From DAMCAP01 sp964369265 (GTDB lineage: Bacteria > Bacillota > Clostridia > Oscillospirales > Ruminococcaceae), in the NCBI GenBank assembly GCA_964369265.1, contig CAYJEV010000041.1, positions 1 to 15,171 on the forward strand: a stretch of DNA of 15,171 nt, in the 5' to 3' direction. This document shows, piece by piece, positions 1-7,780 of the stretch (positions are counted from its first letter, which is position 1; each line of letters begins with the position of its first letter). The notes under the pieces were generated by a model. It was not told where the DNA came from, did no database searches, and was given only the letters and a program-made list of their open reading frames with translations. Made by a program: the position numbers and the translations under genes.

Positions 1-2158
1 TTACTAGCTTTTTGGCGATAGCTTCAAGATGTGTTTTTTCTAATGAAGAGAAAACAATAATCTCGTCAATACGATTGATAAGCTCTGGGGTGAATAGTTT
101 TTTGAGCTCATTAGTTGTATCTCGCTTTATATCTGAAAATGAATTGTTTTCGCTGCTCATAAAGCCAAGTTTTTTGCTTTCAGTAATATTCTTTGCCCCA
201 ATGTTAGAGGTCATAATGATAATAGAGTCCTTAAAACTTACCTTTCTTCCGTTTGAATCTGTTAGGCTGCCATCCTCTAATATCTGCAAAAGCAAGGAAA
301 GTACATCAGGATGAGCCTTCTCAATCTCATCAAACAGCACAAGGCTATATGGCGTTCTTCTAACCTTTTCTGTCAGCTTGCCACCATCCTCATGCCCAAC
401 ATAACCAGGAGGAGAGCCGATTAGCTTTGATACTGAATGCTTTTCCATATACTCAGACATATCCAGCCTTATTAGGCTTTTTTTGCTGTTGAATAGGCAT
501 TCTGCTAAAGCTAGGCAGAGTTCTGTTTTGCCAACTCCTGTTGGCCCTAAAAACATAAAAGAGCCAACAGGTCTGTTTGGGTCTTTAAGCCCCATCTTAT
601 TTCGTTTTATCGCGCGAGTCAATGCAGAAACTGCCTCTTGCTGGCCAATAATGCGCTCATTTAAATTGCCCTCAAGCTCGAGAAGCGCCTTTGTTTTATC
701 TTCGCTTGTATCCTCAACTTCAATTCCTGTTGCGACAGAAATAACATAGGCAATGTCCTTTGCAGTTATGACATTGTCTTTTCTCATCTCGACCTGCTCT
801 TTTTCTATGCTTTGTTTTATCTCTTTAATATCCTCTCTAACATCATCAGCCTCTTCAAAGTTTTGCGTTGAAAGGAGGATGGCAAGAGTTTGCTTTGAGC
901 GACTAAGCTTAGTAAGCAGGCCTGTGTTATCGCTGAAATTGCTAATCTTTAGTCTTGAACATGCTTCGTCTATCATATCAAGCGCTTTGTCAGGAAGAAA
1001 TCTATCAGGCATATATCGAACAGAGAGTTCGACTGCTGCCTTTATAGCCTCATCAGAAATTTTAACCCCATGATGCATTTCATATTTTTCCCTAACACCT
1101 TTTAATATTTCAATAGAATTTTGTATTGAGGGTTCATCCACTTTGACACTTTGAAATCTTCTCTCAAGCGCAGAATCTTTCTCAATATGTTTTCTATACT
1201 CCTCAAATGTAGTTGCGCCAATTAGCTGAAACTCACCTCTAGCAAGTTGTGGCTTTAGTATATTAGCAGCATCAATAGCTCCCTCAGCTGCTCCAACTCC
1301 CATGATGTTGTGTATCTCATCAATAAAAAGCAGTACATTTTTGGCTGTTGCTATTTCGTTTAGTATTGATTTTATCCTCTCTTCAAAATCTCCACGATAT
1401 TTAGTGCCAGCAACAACAGAAGTAAGATCAAGCGCTAATAATCGTTTGTCTTTTAGGACATCTGGGACATTGCCGCAAGCAATCATCTCTGCAAGCCCTT
1501 CGATAATGGCAGTCTTTCCAACACCAGCCTCGCCCACTAAACAAGGATTGTTCTTTGTTCTTCTTGATAGTATGCTCATCACACGACCAATCTCTTTGTC
1601 CCTATTCAAAACAGGATCGAGCATTCCCTTTTTTGCAAGCTCTGTTAAATCTTTACTATACTTATCTAGAAAAGGAGTTTTGACAGCGTTTTTATTTTTT
1701 TGTTCCTTAACCTCTTTTTTGTCATAAATTAAGCTATTAAGGCTAATCTGGAGCTTTATTAAATCAACTCCTAAATCGGTTAGTATTATATTGCCAACGC
1801 AGTTTTTTTCAGCAATAATAGCAGTCAAAATATGTTCTGTGCCTATGAGCGCACCAAAAGAAGATTTTGCATACTTAACAGCATTTTCTAATATAGCCTT
1901 GCAATTAGGAGTTAAGTCGTTAGGGGTAAGGCTTGATTGTTTTCCTCTCCCTATATTCCTGACAATAATTCCTGCAATAATATCGGCAGTAATGCCTTTA
2001 TTTGATAATGCAACCTCAGCAACAGAGCCTGTGCTGGAAACAAGACCTAGTAATAAATGCTCGCTACCAATATAGGTATGCCCTAAAGCAGATGCTTTTG
2101 CGATAGCGAGGTTTATAGCTTCGCTTGATTTTTGAGTAAAACCGTTAAATTTAAACAT
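1..2158 (-). CDS. clpC: ClpC-type AAA+ protein unfoldase (C-terminus cut by window edge)
   Basis: Hexameric ATP-driven unfoldase that feeds proteins to the ClpP peptidase in the cytoplasm. Reading the minus strand from ATG at 2158 gives 719 codons with no stop before the edge; family members are about 810 aa, so roughly the last 90 residues are missing. Seen in order: a double Clp N-domain (about 1-145); D1 with Walker A GEAGVGKT (209-216), pore loop GTKYRGDFEER, Walker B LLFIDEIH and arginine-finger region ERRFQ; a short middle domain with a UVR-like NFEEADDVREDI stretch (433-444), typical of ClpC rather than ClpB; D2 with GPTGVGKTE (538-546), pore loop GYVGHEDGG, Walker B LVLFDEIEKAH and INRIDEI. 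The tripeptide LGF (664-666) sits where ClpP-docking loops lie. RBS GGAGG lies 5 nt before the start. The gene is divergent from yqfC. No CtsR-type heptad repeat or CIRCE element is visible in the 127-bp gap, and mcsA, mcsB and ctsR are not adjacent on the visible side, so its control is unclear. Confidence 0.93.
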   Translation of the reverse strand, partial: MFKFNGFTQKSSEAINLAIAKASALGHTYIGSEHLLLGLVSSTGSVAEVALSNKGITADIIAGIIVRNIGRGKQSSLTPNDLTPNCKAILENAVKYAKSSFGALIGTEHILTAIIAEKNCVGNIILTDLGVDLIKLQISLNSLIYDKKEVKEQKNKNAVKTPFLDKYSKDLTELAKKGMLDPVLNRDKEIGRVMSILSRRTKNNPCLVGEAGVGKTAIIEGLAEMIACGNVPDVLKDKRLLALDLTSVVAGTKYRGDFEERIKSILNEIATAKNVLLFIDEIHNIMGVGAAEGAIDAANILKPQLARGEFQLIGATTFEEYRKHIEKDSALERRFQSVKVDEPSIQNSIEILKGVREKYEMHHGVKISDEAIKAAVELSVRYMPDRFLPDKALDMIDEACSRLKISNFSDNTGLLTKLSRSKQTLAILLSTQNFEEADDVREDIKEIKQSIEKEQVEMRKDNVITAKDIAYVISVATGIEVEDTSEDKTKALLELEGNLNERIIGQQEAVSALTRAIKRNKMGLKDPNRPVGSFMFLGPTGVGKTELCLALAECLFNSKKSLIRLDMSEYMEKHSVSKLIGSPPGYVGHEDGGKLTEKVRRTPYSLVLFDEIEKAHPDVLSLLLQILEDGSLTDSNGRKVSFKDSIIIMTSNIGAKNITESKKLGFMSSENNSFSDIKRDTTNELKKLFTPELINRIDEIIVFSSLEKTHLEAIAKKLV

Positions 2159-2239
2159 CTATACCTCCAAAATGTTTGTAATAATATTTTATGCAAAAAA
2201 ACTTAGTTCCAATCACTAAAGCTTAATTATTTTTGGTGT

Positions 2240-2267
2240 TCTTATAAACTTATCTAAAACATAGATT
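2240..2267 (+). promoter_or_regulatory. Possible sigma-E-like promoter before yqfC
   Basis: CATAGATT at 2260-2267 resembles the sigma-E -10 pattern (CATAnnnT). TCTTATA at 2240-2246, 13 bp upstream, is a partial (about 5 of 7) match to its -35. In Bacillus subtilis yqfC and yqfD are mother-cell sigma-E genes, which is why this was sought. In such AT-rich DNA the match could be chance. No good sigma-A promoter was seen in this gap. Confidence 0.28.
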
Positions 2268-2285
2268 ATTATTGGGGGTGAGGGC

Positions 2286-2540
2286 ATGAAAAAAGCAATA
2301 AAGCTGCTGCCAGAAGTGGTGGAGTTTAATGATATAGTGATTGAGATGTTTTCTAACAGCATGATAACAATACATAACTGCAAGGATGTCAAGGATTTTG
2401 ATGAAAACGAATTTACAATTAGTGGGCGAGATAAAACAGTTAGAATTATGGGAACTAATCTTTTGCTTAATGAGCTGACTATAGGTTCTGCAATAATAAG
2501 CGGAAAGATAATGCTAGTTGAGATAACCGAAGATGTTTAG
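2286..2540 (+). CDS. yqfC: Sporulation protein YqfC (YabP/YqfC family)
   Basis: An 84-aa member of the YabP/YqfC family, mother-cell proteins of unknown biochemical role needed for efficient spore formation. Visible family traits are the small size, the beta-rich body with the VEFND element near residue 12, the ITIHNCKDV stretch, the ISGRD turn, and a C-terminal SGKIMLVEI strand. It is the first gene of the rightward cluster, with a strong GGGGGTGAG ribosome binding site ending 3 nt before ATG 2286, and it is followed 10 nt later by yqfD. The yqfC-yqfD-phoH order is the standard Firmicutes arrangement and strongly supports the call. Regulation by sigma-E is known in Bacillus and is only inferred here. 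Confidence 0.92.
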   Translation: MKKAIKLLPEVVEFNDIVIEMFSNSMITIHNCKDVKDFDENEFTISGRDKTVRIMGTNLLLNELTIGSAIISGKIMLVEITEDV

Positions 2541-2550
2541 GGGGAGTTAA

Positions 2551-3720
2551 ATGGTTGAGATACTAAGAAAGGCACGAGGATATGTAGAATTTACAATTAG
2601 TGGTGTGTATCCTCAGAAGCTTCTTGCAGGAATTAGAAATGAAGGTATAGAAATTTGGGATATAGTGCCACTAAAATATGGATTTAGGGCAAAGATGCAT
2701 TTAAAGGATTATAAGAAACTTAAAAGGCTTTCAAAAGACTGTTATCTTCGCTCAAAGATAAATAGTAGAAACGGGCTTGTGGTTAATAAAAAGGCTAGAA
2801 GACGGTATTTAGGAATGCTGTTTGGAGTTATGCTTAGTGCGGTTATTTTGCTGGCGATGAGCAGAGTTGTGTGGGTAGTTGAGGTTTTTGGGGCAGAGAG
2901 CATAGACGATAACGAGATTAAGGCAATGCTAGCCGATATGGGTGTATCTCCTGGTGTGCTTAGAAGCTCAATAAATACCAACAACATTGAAAGAGAACTA
3001 ATGATGGCGGAAGAAAGGATAGGTTGGGTTGGGGTTAATGTGAAAGGCAGCAGGGTTGAAGTTGAGCTTCATCAAGTAGAGCCGCCTCCAGAGCTAATTG
3101 ATGATAAGAACATTGCAGCGAATATTGTTGCGAGCAAAACTGGATTTATAACCTCAATGGATGTGTATGTAGGGCAAGCATTTGTAAAGAAAGGGGATGC
3201 TGTTGTTAAAGGGGACATTCTTATTAGCGGAATAACCTTGGATGATAGAGGGAAGACCATGCTTTATGAGGCGAGAGGCGATGTTATTGCAGAAGTTTAT
3301 GAGGAGCTTACTGCAACTGTTTCGCTTAAGGAGAAGGTAGTTGTACCAACAGAAGATGTTGTAGAAAAAAAGTATTTGAATATATTGGGGCTTAAAATCC
3401 CCATAGCTGGCAGCAGGGTTATGTTTGAAGACTATATTGTTAAAACAACTGAAACTCCTTTAGTATTTAATATAACAATGATAACTGATAATTATATAAG
3501 AGTTGAGGAGGAAATAAGGGAGGTCGAGCCTCAAAAAGCACATGAGATTTTACTGAAAAAAGAAGAGCTTGCTTTCATAGGAGAAAAGATAGTTAGCAAG
3601 GATTATCTTTTGAATGACGATGGATTTTTCGCAACTGCAAAAGGAAGTTATATTGTGGAACAAAATATTGGAACAAGCGTTCAAATTGCATTAAAGGGCG
3701 AAGATGATGATAGAAATTAG
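2551..3720 (+). CDS. yqfD: Sporulation protein YqfD (membrane-anchored)
   Basis: A 389-aa spore-formation membrane protein of the YqfD family; in Bacillus it is a sigma-E gene, and its molecular role is unknown to me. The sequence shows an N-terminal cytosolic region (1-85) with basic residues just before the membrane (KKARRRY), one transmembrane helix at about 87-109, then a large extracytoplasmic part. That part starts with a POTRA-like element (VEVFGAESIDDNEIKAML) and carries an ELHQVEPPPE segment. A later stretch (about 195-255, with YVGQAFVKKGDAVVKGD) looks like a barrel-sandwich/biotinyl-lipoyl-like turn. Start ATG 2551 is preceded by GGGGAG at 2541-2546. It is co-directional with yqfC, with a gap too short for a terminator. 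Length is normal for the family. Confidence 0.93.
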   Translation: MVEILRKARGYVEFTISGVYPQKLLAGIRNEGIEIWDIVPLKYGFRAKMHLKDYKKLKRLSKDCYLRSKINSRNGLVVNKKARRRYLGMLFGVMLSAVILLAMSRVVWVVEVFGAESIDDNEIKAMLADMGVSPGVLRSSINTNNIERELMMAEERIGWVGVNVKGSRVEVELHQVEPPPELIDDKNIAANIVASKTGFITSMDVYVGQAFVKKGDAVVKGDILISGITLDDRGKTMLYEARGDVIAEVYEELTATVSLKEKVVVPTEDVVEKKYLNILGLKIPIAGSRVMFEDYIVKTTETPLVFNITMITDNYIRVEEEIREVEPQKAHEILLKKEELAFIGEKIVSKDYLLNDDGFFATAKGSYIVEQNIGTSVQIALKGEDDDRN

Positions 3721-3734
3721 CTATTTTTAATGAA

Positions 3735-3761
3735 ATTTGTATAATATGTAAGTATACAAAT
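3735..3761. repeat. 9-bp perfect inverted repeat upstream of phoH
   Basis: ATTTGTATA at 3735-3743 is mirrored by TATACAAAT at 3753-3761, with a 9-nt spacer. No T-run follows, so it does not look like a terminator. It lies 12 nt after the yqfD stop and about 90 bp before phoH, so it could be an operator or a processing hairpin. It could also be chance in AT-rich DNA. A TATAAT hexamer lies just downstream at 3799-3804 but without a convincing -35. Confidence 0.4.
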
Positions 3762-3849
3762 GCTATAAAGTTGTGGTATACTAAGATAGAGTACCCAATA
3801 TAATACGAATTCAGATTATATCGGTCACCCTAGAGTATGTGTATGAAAG

Positions 3850-4812
3850 GTGGAAAGTTTTATCGAACAGGTTATCAACATAGACAGAATAGAACATGCA
3901 GCGCAACTTTTTGGAAATTTAGATACTAATATTCGCATTATTGAAGAGCAGTACAAAGTTAGTGTAATTAGCCGAGATGATGAGATTAGAGTATCTGGTG
4001 ATGCAGAGAAAGTTTATAATGCTGTTAAGGTTATAGAGGCGCTTTTGGCGATGATAAATAATGGCGATGCAGTAACAGAGCAGAGCATTCATTACACCAT
4101 CTCTATGGTTAATGCTGGGCAAGGAGATGATTTAGGCGGCTTAAGCGATGATATTATCTGCATAACTGCCAAAGGCAGGCCTTTAAAAGCTAAAACGGTC
4201 GGACAAAAAAAGTATATTGATGCTATTAAGAAAAACACAATCATACTTGGAATTGGTCCTGCTGGAACAGGAAAAACCTATCTTGCTGTTGCAATGGCAG
4301 CGAGGGCTTTTAGGGCGCATGAGGTTAATAGGATAATATTAACAAGACCAGCTGTTGAAGCGGGCGAGAAGTTAGGGTTTCTGCCTGGCGATCTTCAGAG
4401 CAAAGTCGATCCATATTTAAGGCCAATATATGATGCTATGTTTGATATGATGGGGCCTGAAAATTATCAGAAGTATCAGGAGAGAGGGAATATTGAGGTT
4501 GCTCCTCTTGCTTATATGAGAGGAAGAACTCTTGATGATGCGTTTATCATTGTTGATGAGGCGCAGAATACAACTCCTGAACAGATGAAGATGATATTAA
4601 CAAGGCTTGGTGTCAATTCAAAGATGATAATAACAGGCGATATAACGCAGATAGATCTTCCAGATAAGCGTTCTGGCTTAGCGGAGGCGGCGAAAGTGCT
4701 AAAGCATGTTGATGATATAAAGATAATAACATTAACAGACAAAGATGTTGTTAGACATAAATTAGTGCAGGACATAATAAATGCATATGATAGTTTTTAT
4801 AATAAGAAATAG
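3850..4812 (+). CDS. phoH: PhoH-like P-loop ATPase
   Basis: Cytoplasmic PhoH-family ATPase (320 aa), related to helicase-type NTPases; it is linked to RNA metabolism by its constant association with ybeY, but its precise activity is unsettled. Seen: an N-terminal KH-like segment (about 25-68: NIRIIEEQYKVSVISRDDEIRVSG), Walker A GPAGTGKT (136-143), RPAVEAGEKLGFLPGD (167-181), Walker B FIIVDEAQNTTP (232-243) and ITGDITQIDLP. The start is unusual. GTG 3850 is the only canonical start near the expected N-terminus, since the in-frame stop TGA is at 3844 and the next ATG is deep in the KH region. Yet the best Shine-Dalgarno (AAAGGTGG, 3847-3854) overlaps that GTG and is ideally spaced (7 nt) for the ATC codon at 3862. 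The upstream gap of 129 nt after yqfD could hold its own promoter. The usual downstream neighbour pgpH is absent; ybeY follows directly. Confidence 0.93.
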   Translation: MESFIEQVINIDRIEHAAQLFGNLDTNIRIIEEQYKVSVISRDDEIRVSGDAEKVYNAVKVIEALLAMINNGDAVTEQSIHYTISMVNAGQGDDLGGLSDDIICITAKGRPLKAKTVGQKKYIDAIKKNTIILGIGPAGTGKTYLAVAMAARAFRAHEVNRIILTRPAVEAGEKLGFLPGDLQSKVDPYLRPIYDAMFDMMGPENYQKYQERGNIEVAPLAYMRGRTLDDAFIIVDEAQNTTPEQMKMILTRLGVNSKMIITGDITQIDLPDKRSGLAEAAKVLKHVDDIKIITLTDKDVVRHKLVQDIINAYDSFYNKK

Positions 4813-4832
4813 TTAGATTTTAGAGGTGTATC

Positions 4833-5342
4833 TTGAGCAGAGCAAAGGTTAAAGTAGAAATAGCAAACAAACAAAAGAAACTAAAAATTCCTAGAGGGGT
4901 TAGATTACTAGTCAAAAAATGTTGCAATGCAGTTTTAATAAACGAGCAGATGCATGAGCCATACGAAGTTAATGTGACTTTTATTGATAATAAAGAAATA
5001 AGAGATCTAAATCATGCTTATAGAGGAAAAGATATGGCGACAGATGTGCTTTCATTCCCTCTCGGAGAAGATGATGTTTATGACAAAAATCATCTAACAG
5101 GCAATTTCCAGCTAGGAGATATAGTTATATCAGCTGAAAAGGCTTATGAACAAGCTGAAACATATGGCCATTCATTTGAGCGTGAGGTTGGATTTTTAAC
5201 AGTTCACTCCATGCTTCACCTATTAGGGTATGACCACGAGGTTGATAAACTAGAAGCTAATTTGATGAGGGAAAAAGAAGAGGAAGTCTTAAACGCTGTT
5301 GGGCTAAATAGGCTAACTTCCCATTTTAAGAAAGAACATTAG
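4833..5342 (+). CDS. ybeY: Endoribonuclease YbeY (rRNA maturation factor)
   Basis: Zinc-dependent single-strand endoribonuclease of the UPF0054 family, acting in 16S rRNA 3'-end maturation and ribosome quality control in the cytoplasm. The 169-aa protein has the signature H-x3-H-x5-H metal site (H125, H129, H135 in HSMLHLLGYDH). It also has the conserved N-LNHAYRGKDMATDVLSFP region (about 60-76) and GDIVIS (96-101). Start TTG 4833 is chosen because AGAGGTG (4822-4828) lies 4 nt before it and no ATG is near; the product then has the usual length. It lies 20 nt after phoH, presumably co-transcribed and translationally linked, and precedes dgkA by 54 nt. Confidence 0.95.
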   Translation: MSRAKVKVEIANKQKKLKIPRGVRLLVKKCCNAVLINEQMHEPYEVNVTFIDNKEIRDLNHAYRGKDMATDVLSFPLGEDDVYDKNHLTGNFQLGDIVISAEKAYEQAETYGHSFEREVGFLTVHSMLHLLGYDHEVDKLEANLMREKEEEVLNAVGLNRLTSHFKKEH

Positions 5343-5396
5343 TTTTTAATCACTCTTCACTATTACCTATTTACTCATAAAAGATGGGGGCATTAT

Positions 5397-5837
5397 ATGA
5401 AGCAGCGAGTTGAATCATTTTTAAATGCACTGACTGGAATAAAAAGGGCATACCTTGGCGGACGCAATATGCAGATTTGCTGGTATGCTTTTCTGCTTTT
5501 AATATATATAAGCTACACTCTAAAGCTTGAAGCTGGGGAGTGGGGGCTTCTTATGATATGTTGTGGTGCAGTTTTAGCTGCTGAGGTGTTTAACACAGCT
5601 ATTGAAAGAGCTTGCGATGGAATAACAGAAGATAGAAAAGAATTTATTAGAGATGCAAAAGATATGTCGGCTGGGGCAGTGCTTATATTATCGTTTTTTA
5701 GCGCTGTAGTTGGAAGCTTTGTGCTTTTTGATTATTTAGGCTTAATTTTAGATAGATGGGCAGAAATAACAGCAATAACCCTAGCTTATATATTTGTGAC
5801 ATATATGCTAACAAGGAAGAAAAAATATAATATTTAG
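5397..5837 (+). CDS. dgkA: Diacylglycerol/undecaprenol kinase, DgkA family
   Basis: Small integral membrane kinase. In Gram-positive bacteria this family phosphorylates undecaprenol, salvaging the lipid carrier for cell-wall synthesis. Visible: the family signature AEVFNTAIERACD (62-74; E63, N66 and E70 are in the expected metal/active-site positions) and KDMSAGAVL (88-96). Predicted membrane helices lie at about 27-43, 49-66, 93-113 and 122-138. The last is extra to the usual three-helix core, making the protein 146 aa compared with about 120-130 for typical Gram-positive members. The C-terminus is strongly basic (TRKKKYNI), consistent with a cytoplasmic end. The RBS is a modest GATGGGGG about 7 nt before ATG 5397. 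In Bacillus cdd follows; here era follows directly after 31 nt. Confidence 0.92.
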   Translation: MKQRVESFLNALTGIKRAYLGGRNMQICWYAFLLLIYISYTLKLEAGEWGLLMICCGAVLAAEVFNTAIERACDGITEDRKEFIRDAKDMSAGAVLILSFFSAVVGSFVLFDYLGLILDRWAEITAITLAYIFVTYMLTRKKKYNI

Positions 5838-5868
5838 CTGCGATAAGTGGCAGAACGGAGACAAGACA

Positions 5869-6765
5869 ATGACAAAGAATTTATTCGTGGCAATAATAGG
5901 GCGACCAAATGTTGGAAAGTCATCGCTTTTAAACAAATTAGTAGGTGAGAAGGTTGCTATTGTGTCTGAAAAGCCGCAAACAACTAGAAACAGAATAACA
6001 GGCATATTAACAAAGGACGAGCTTCAATATGTGTTTGTTGATACTCCAGGACTTCACAAAGCTAAAACTAAGCTAGGAAAGTTTATGGTTAAACAGGTGA
6101 GCGAGGGTGTGGCTGATGTAGACGCTGTTGTTATGGTAACTGAAAGTGTTGGCAAGATAACAACTGTTGAGAAGATGATCTGCGAGAACATTACAAATAT
6201 GGGTCTGCCATCAATACTAGCAGTTAATAAAATTGATTTGCTTGAAGATAAAGCGGAAGTGCTTCCAAAGCTGCAAGAGTTTTCAGAGCTGTGCGAGTTT
6301 GATTCAATCATCCCTTTAAGTGCGCTTTTAGAGGATGGAATTGATATTTTAATGGACGAGCTTAGCAAGTTTGCTCAGCCAGGACCTCATTTCTTCCCAG
6401 AAGACTCAATGACTGACCAACCAGAAAGAGTTATCGTTTCTGAAATTGTTAGAGAAAAAATTCTTTTGAATATGAGAGATGAAATTCCACACGGCACAGC
6501 TGTTGTTGTTGAAAAGATGAAAGAGCGAGAAGGCAAGGATATAGTCGACATTGATGTTAATATCTATTGCGAAAAAGAAAGCCACAAGGGAATGATAATT
6601 GGCAAAAAAGGAGCTATGCTTAAAAAGATTGCTTCTGAGGCAAGAACTGAAGCAGAAGCTTTTCTTGACATAAAAATAAACATGACTTGTTGGGTTAAAG
6701 TTAAGGAAGACTGGAGAGATAGCGACAGCTTGCTGAAAAACTTTGGATTTGCCCCTAAGCAATAA
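5869..6765 (+). CDS. era: GTPase Era (16S rRNA-binding ribosome assembly GTPase)
   Basis: Essential GTPase that binds the 3' end of 16S rRNA and checks 30S maturation. The 298-aa protein has all G-motifs: G1 GRPNVGKS (11-18), G2 threonine in PQTTRNRI (about 36-43), G3 DTPG (58-61), G4 NKID (120-123) and G5 SAL (151-153). A C-terminal KH domain carries GMIIGKKG (241-248). Length is typical. ATG 5869 is preceded by GGAG at 5857-5860. It sits between dgkA and the small yqzL-like gene, as in many Firmicutes, and works in the same process as YbeY upstream. Confidence 0.97.
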   Translation: MTKNLFVAIIGRPNVGKSSLLNKLVGEKVAIVSEKPQTTRNRITGILTKDELQYVFVDTPGLHKAKTKLGKFMVKQVSEGVADVDAVVMVTESVGKITTVEKMICENITNMGLPSILAVNKIDLLEDKAEVLPKLQEFSELCEFDSIIPLSALLEDGIDILMDELSKFAQPGPHFFPEDSMTDQPERVIVSEIVREKILLNMRDEIPHGTAVVVEKMKEREGKDIVDIDVNIYCEKESHKGMIIGKKGAMLKKIASEARTEAEAFLDIKINMTCWVKVKEDWRDSDSLLKNFGFAPKQ

Positions 6766-6793
6766 TTTACAGTAATAATAACGCCCTAATTAC

Positions 6794-6853
6794 AAACACT
6801 ATAGTTAACTAATTAGTGTTTATAAGGCAATTTTATAGTATGGCTATAAAGCC
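6794..6853 (+). repeat. Two inverted repeats between era and yqzL-like gene
   Basis: First: AAACACTA (6794-6801) pairs with TAGTGTTT (6814-6821) around a 12-nt loop. Second: TTTATAG (6832-6838) pairs with CTATAAA (6844-6850) around a 5-nt loop and is bracketed by GGC (6826-6828) and GCC (6851-6853). Neither has a clear T-tract. They may be a weak attenuator or a processing site in the era-recO transcript, or chance in AT-rich DNA. The downstream ATTATAATATTTG could hold a -10 element. Confidence 0.35.
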
Positions 6854-6889
6854 ATTATAATATTTGCTAATATAGTGAGGGGTGTTGTT

Positions 6890-7054
6890 ATGGAAAAATC
6901 GCTTTGGGACAAGTTTGCCAATACAGGCGAGATAAATGATTATTTAGCTTTTAAAGGTGTGACAACAAACGAGGGGACGACTAATATAAGACAGCCTGAA
7001 ATGGGGGAGCAGATTGCATCTAACACTGACAGGAACGGTAATAAGAAAATTTAG
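6890..7054 (+). CDS. yqzL: YqzL-like small protein upstream of recO
   Basis: A 54-aa ORF (ATG 6890, stop TAG 7052-7054) behind a strong GAGGGGTG ribosome binding site at 6877-6884. Its N-terminus has the pattern LWDKFANTGEINDYLAFKG. From memory this matches the Bacillus YqzL family (a Trp, then Phe, then TG-x-I-x-x-YL-x-x-K), small proteins of unknown function encoded between era and recO. Position, size and motif all agree. Its last 41 nt overlap the recO start in another frame, which suggests translational coupling. The C-terminal half is polar and probably disordered (NEGTTNIRQPEMGEQ). Function unknown. Confidence 0.82.
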   Translation: MEKSLWDKFANTGEINDYLAFKGVTTNEGTTNIRQPEMGEQIASNTDRNGNKKI

Positions 7055-7769
7055 GGCGAATGATGGCAGGGTAGTATGGCTTTTTACAAAAGAAAGAGGC
7101 TTAATTACTGCCTTTGCTAACAGTGCCTTAAATGTAAAAAAGGGTCTAGCCGCTGGCACAGACCTTTTTGCTTATGGAAACTTTGATATATTTTACTATA
7201 AAGATAGATATACAATAAACGCAATGGAGAATTTAAGGCGATTTAATGGACTAACCAAAGATGTTAGTGTGTTAGCGCTTGCTTCTTACATAGCGGAGCT
7301 TAGCTCTGTGATAGCGCCAAAAGAAATGCCTGACGAGGAAATGTTCAGGCTTTATTTGAATGTAATGCACTTTCTTGATAAGGGCGGCAAAGACCTTTTT
7401 TTACTAAAGGCTATATTCGAGCTTAGAGCCATTAGCCTTGCAGGATTTATGCCTGATTTAGTTTGCTGTTCTGCTTGTGGAGATATAGAGCTTGAGGGCG
7501 GAGTGTGGTTTTCTATTTCAGAAGGAACATTTGTTTGCCTCAGTTGCTATAAAGACAAGATTAGGGGAGAAGAGGTTTTTCTTCCTATTTCAGTGCTGGC
7601 AGCAATGAGGCATATTGTATATAGCGAGCTTGAGGAGCTTTTCTCTTTTAAGCTTAGCGAAGAGATGATGAAGATACTTTGCGAGGTTTCGCAGAAGTAT
7701 ATCCTTTATCACACAAACAAAAAATATAATACATTAGATTTTATGAAAAGCATCGGTATGGATGTATAG
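7014..7769 (+). CDS. recO: DNA repair/recombination mediator RecO
   Basis: RecO helps load RecA onto SSB-coated single-stranded DNA together with RecR. The 251-aa protein shows an N-terminal OB-like fold (TGTVIRKFRANDGRVVWLFTKERGLITAFA, in pieces over 6-36), a YGNFDIFYY strand, a helical core, and a zinc-binding site C152-x2-C155 with C175-x2-C178. Start TTG 7014 is supported by GGGGGAG at 7003-7009, 4 nt upstream, and gives the expected RecO N-terminus; no ATG alternative is near. The start lies inside the end of the yqzL-like gene. mutS2 begins 11 nt after its stop, with the mutS2 ribosome binding site overlapping the recO stop. Confidence 0.94.
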   Translation: MHLTLTGTVIRKFRANDGRVVWLFTKERGLITAFANSALNVKKGLAAGTDLFAYGNFDIFYYKDRYTINAMENLRRFNGLTKDVSVLALASYIAELSSVIAPKEMPDEEMFRLYLNVMHFLDKGGKDLFLLKAIFELRAISLAGFMPDLVCCSACGDIELEGGVWFSISEGTFVCLSCYKDKIRGEEVFLPISVLAAMRHIVYSELEELFSFKLSEEMMKILCEVSQKYILYHTNKKYNTLDFMKSIGMDV

Positions 7770-7780
7770 GAGGTGTTTTG

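Noticed and set aside
1..2075. Several plus-strand ORFs of 84-141 codons
   Set aside because: They lie antisense to the continuous clpC reading frame, lack ribosome binding sites and resemble no known protein.
2159..2285. CtsR or CIRCE heat-shock operator before clpC
   Set aside because: Looked for the CtsR heptad repeats and the CIRCE inverted repeat and saw neither.
3843..3929. Short ORF from ATG 3843 upstream of and overlapping phoH
   Set aside because: It encodes only 28 residues in another frame, with no ribosome binding site and no sign of coding.
6054..6762. Minus-strand ORFs of 104 and 118 codons
   Set aside because: Both are antisense shadows inside era, with composition typical of reversed codons.
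7778..7780. TTG as mutS2 start
   Set aside because: It is only 2 nt after AGGAGGTG; the adjacent GTG at 7781 has better spacing. The difference is one residue.
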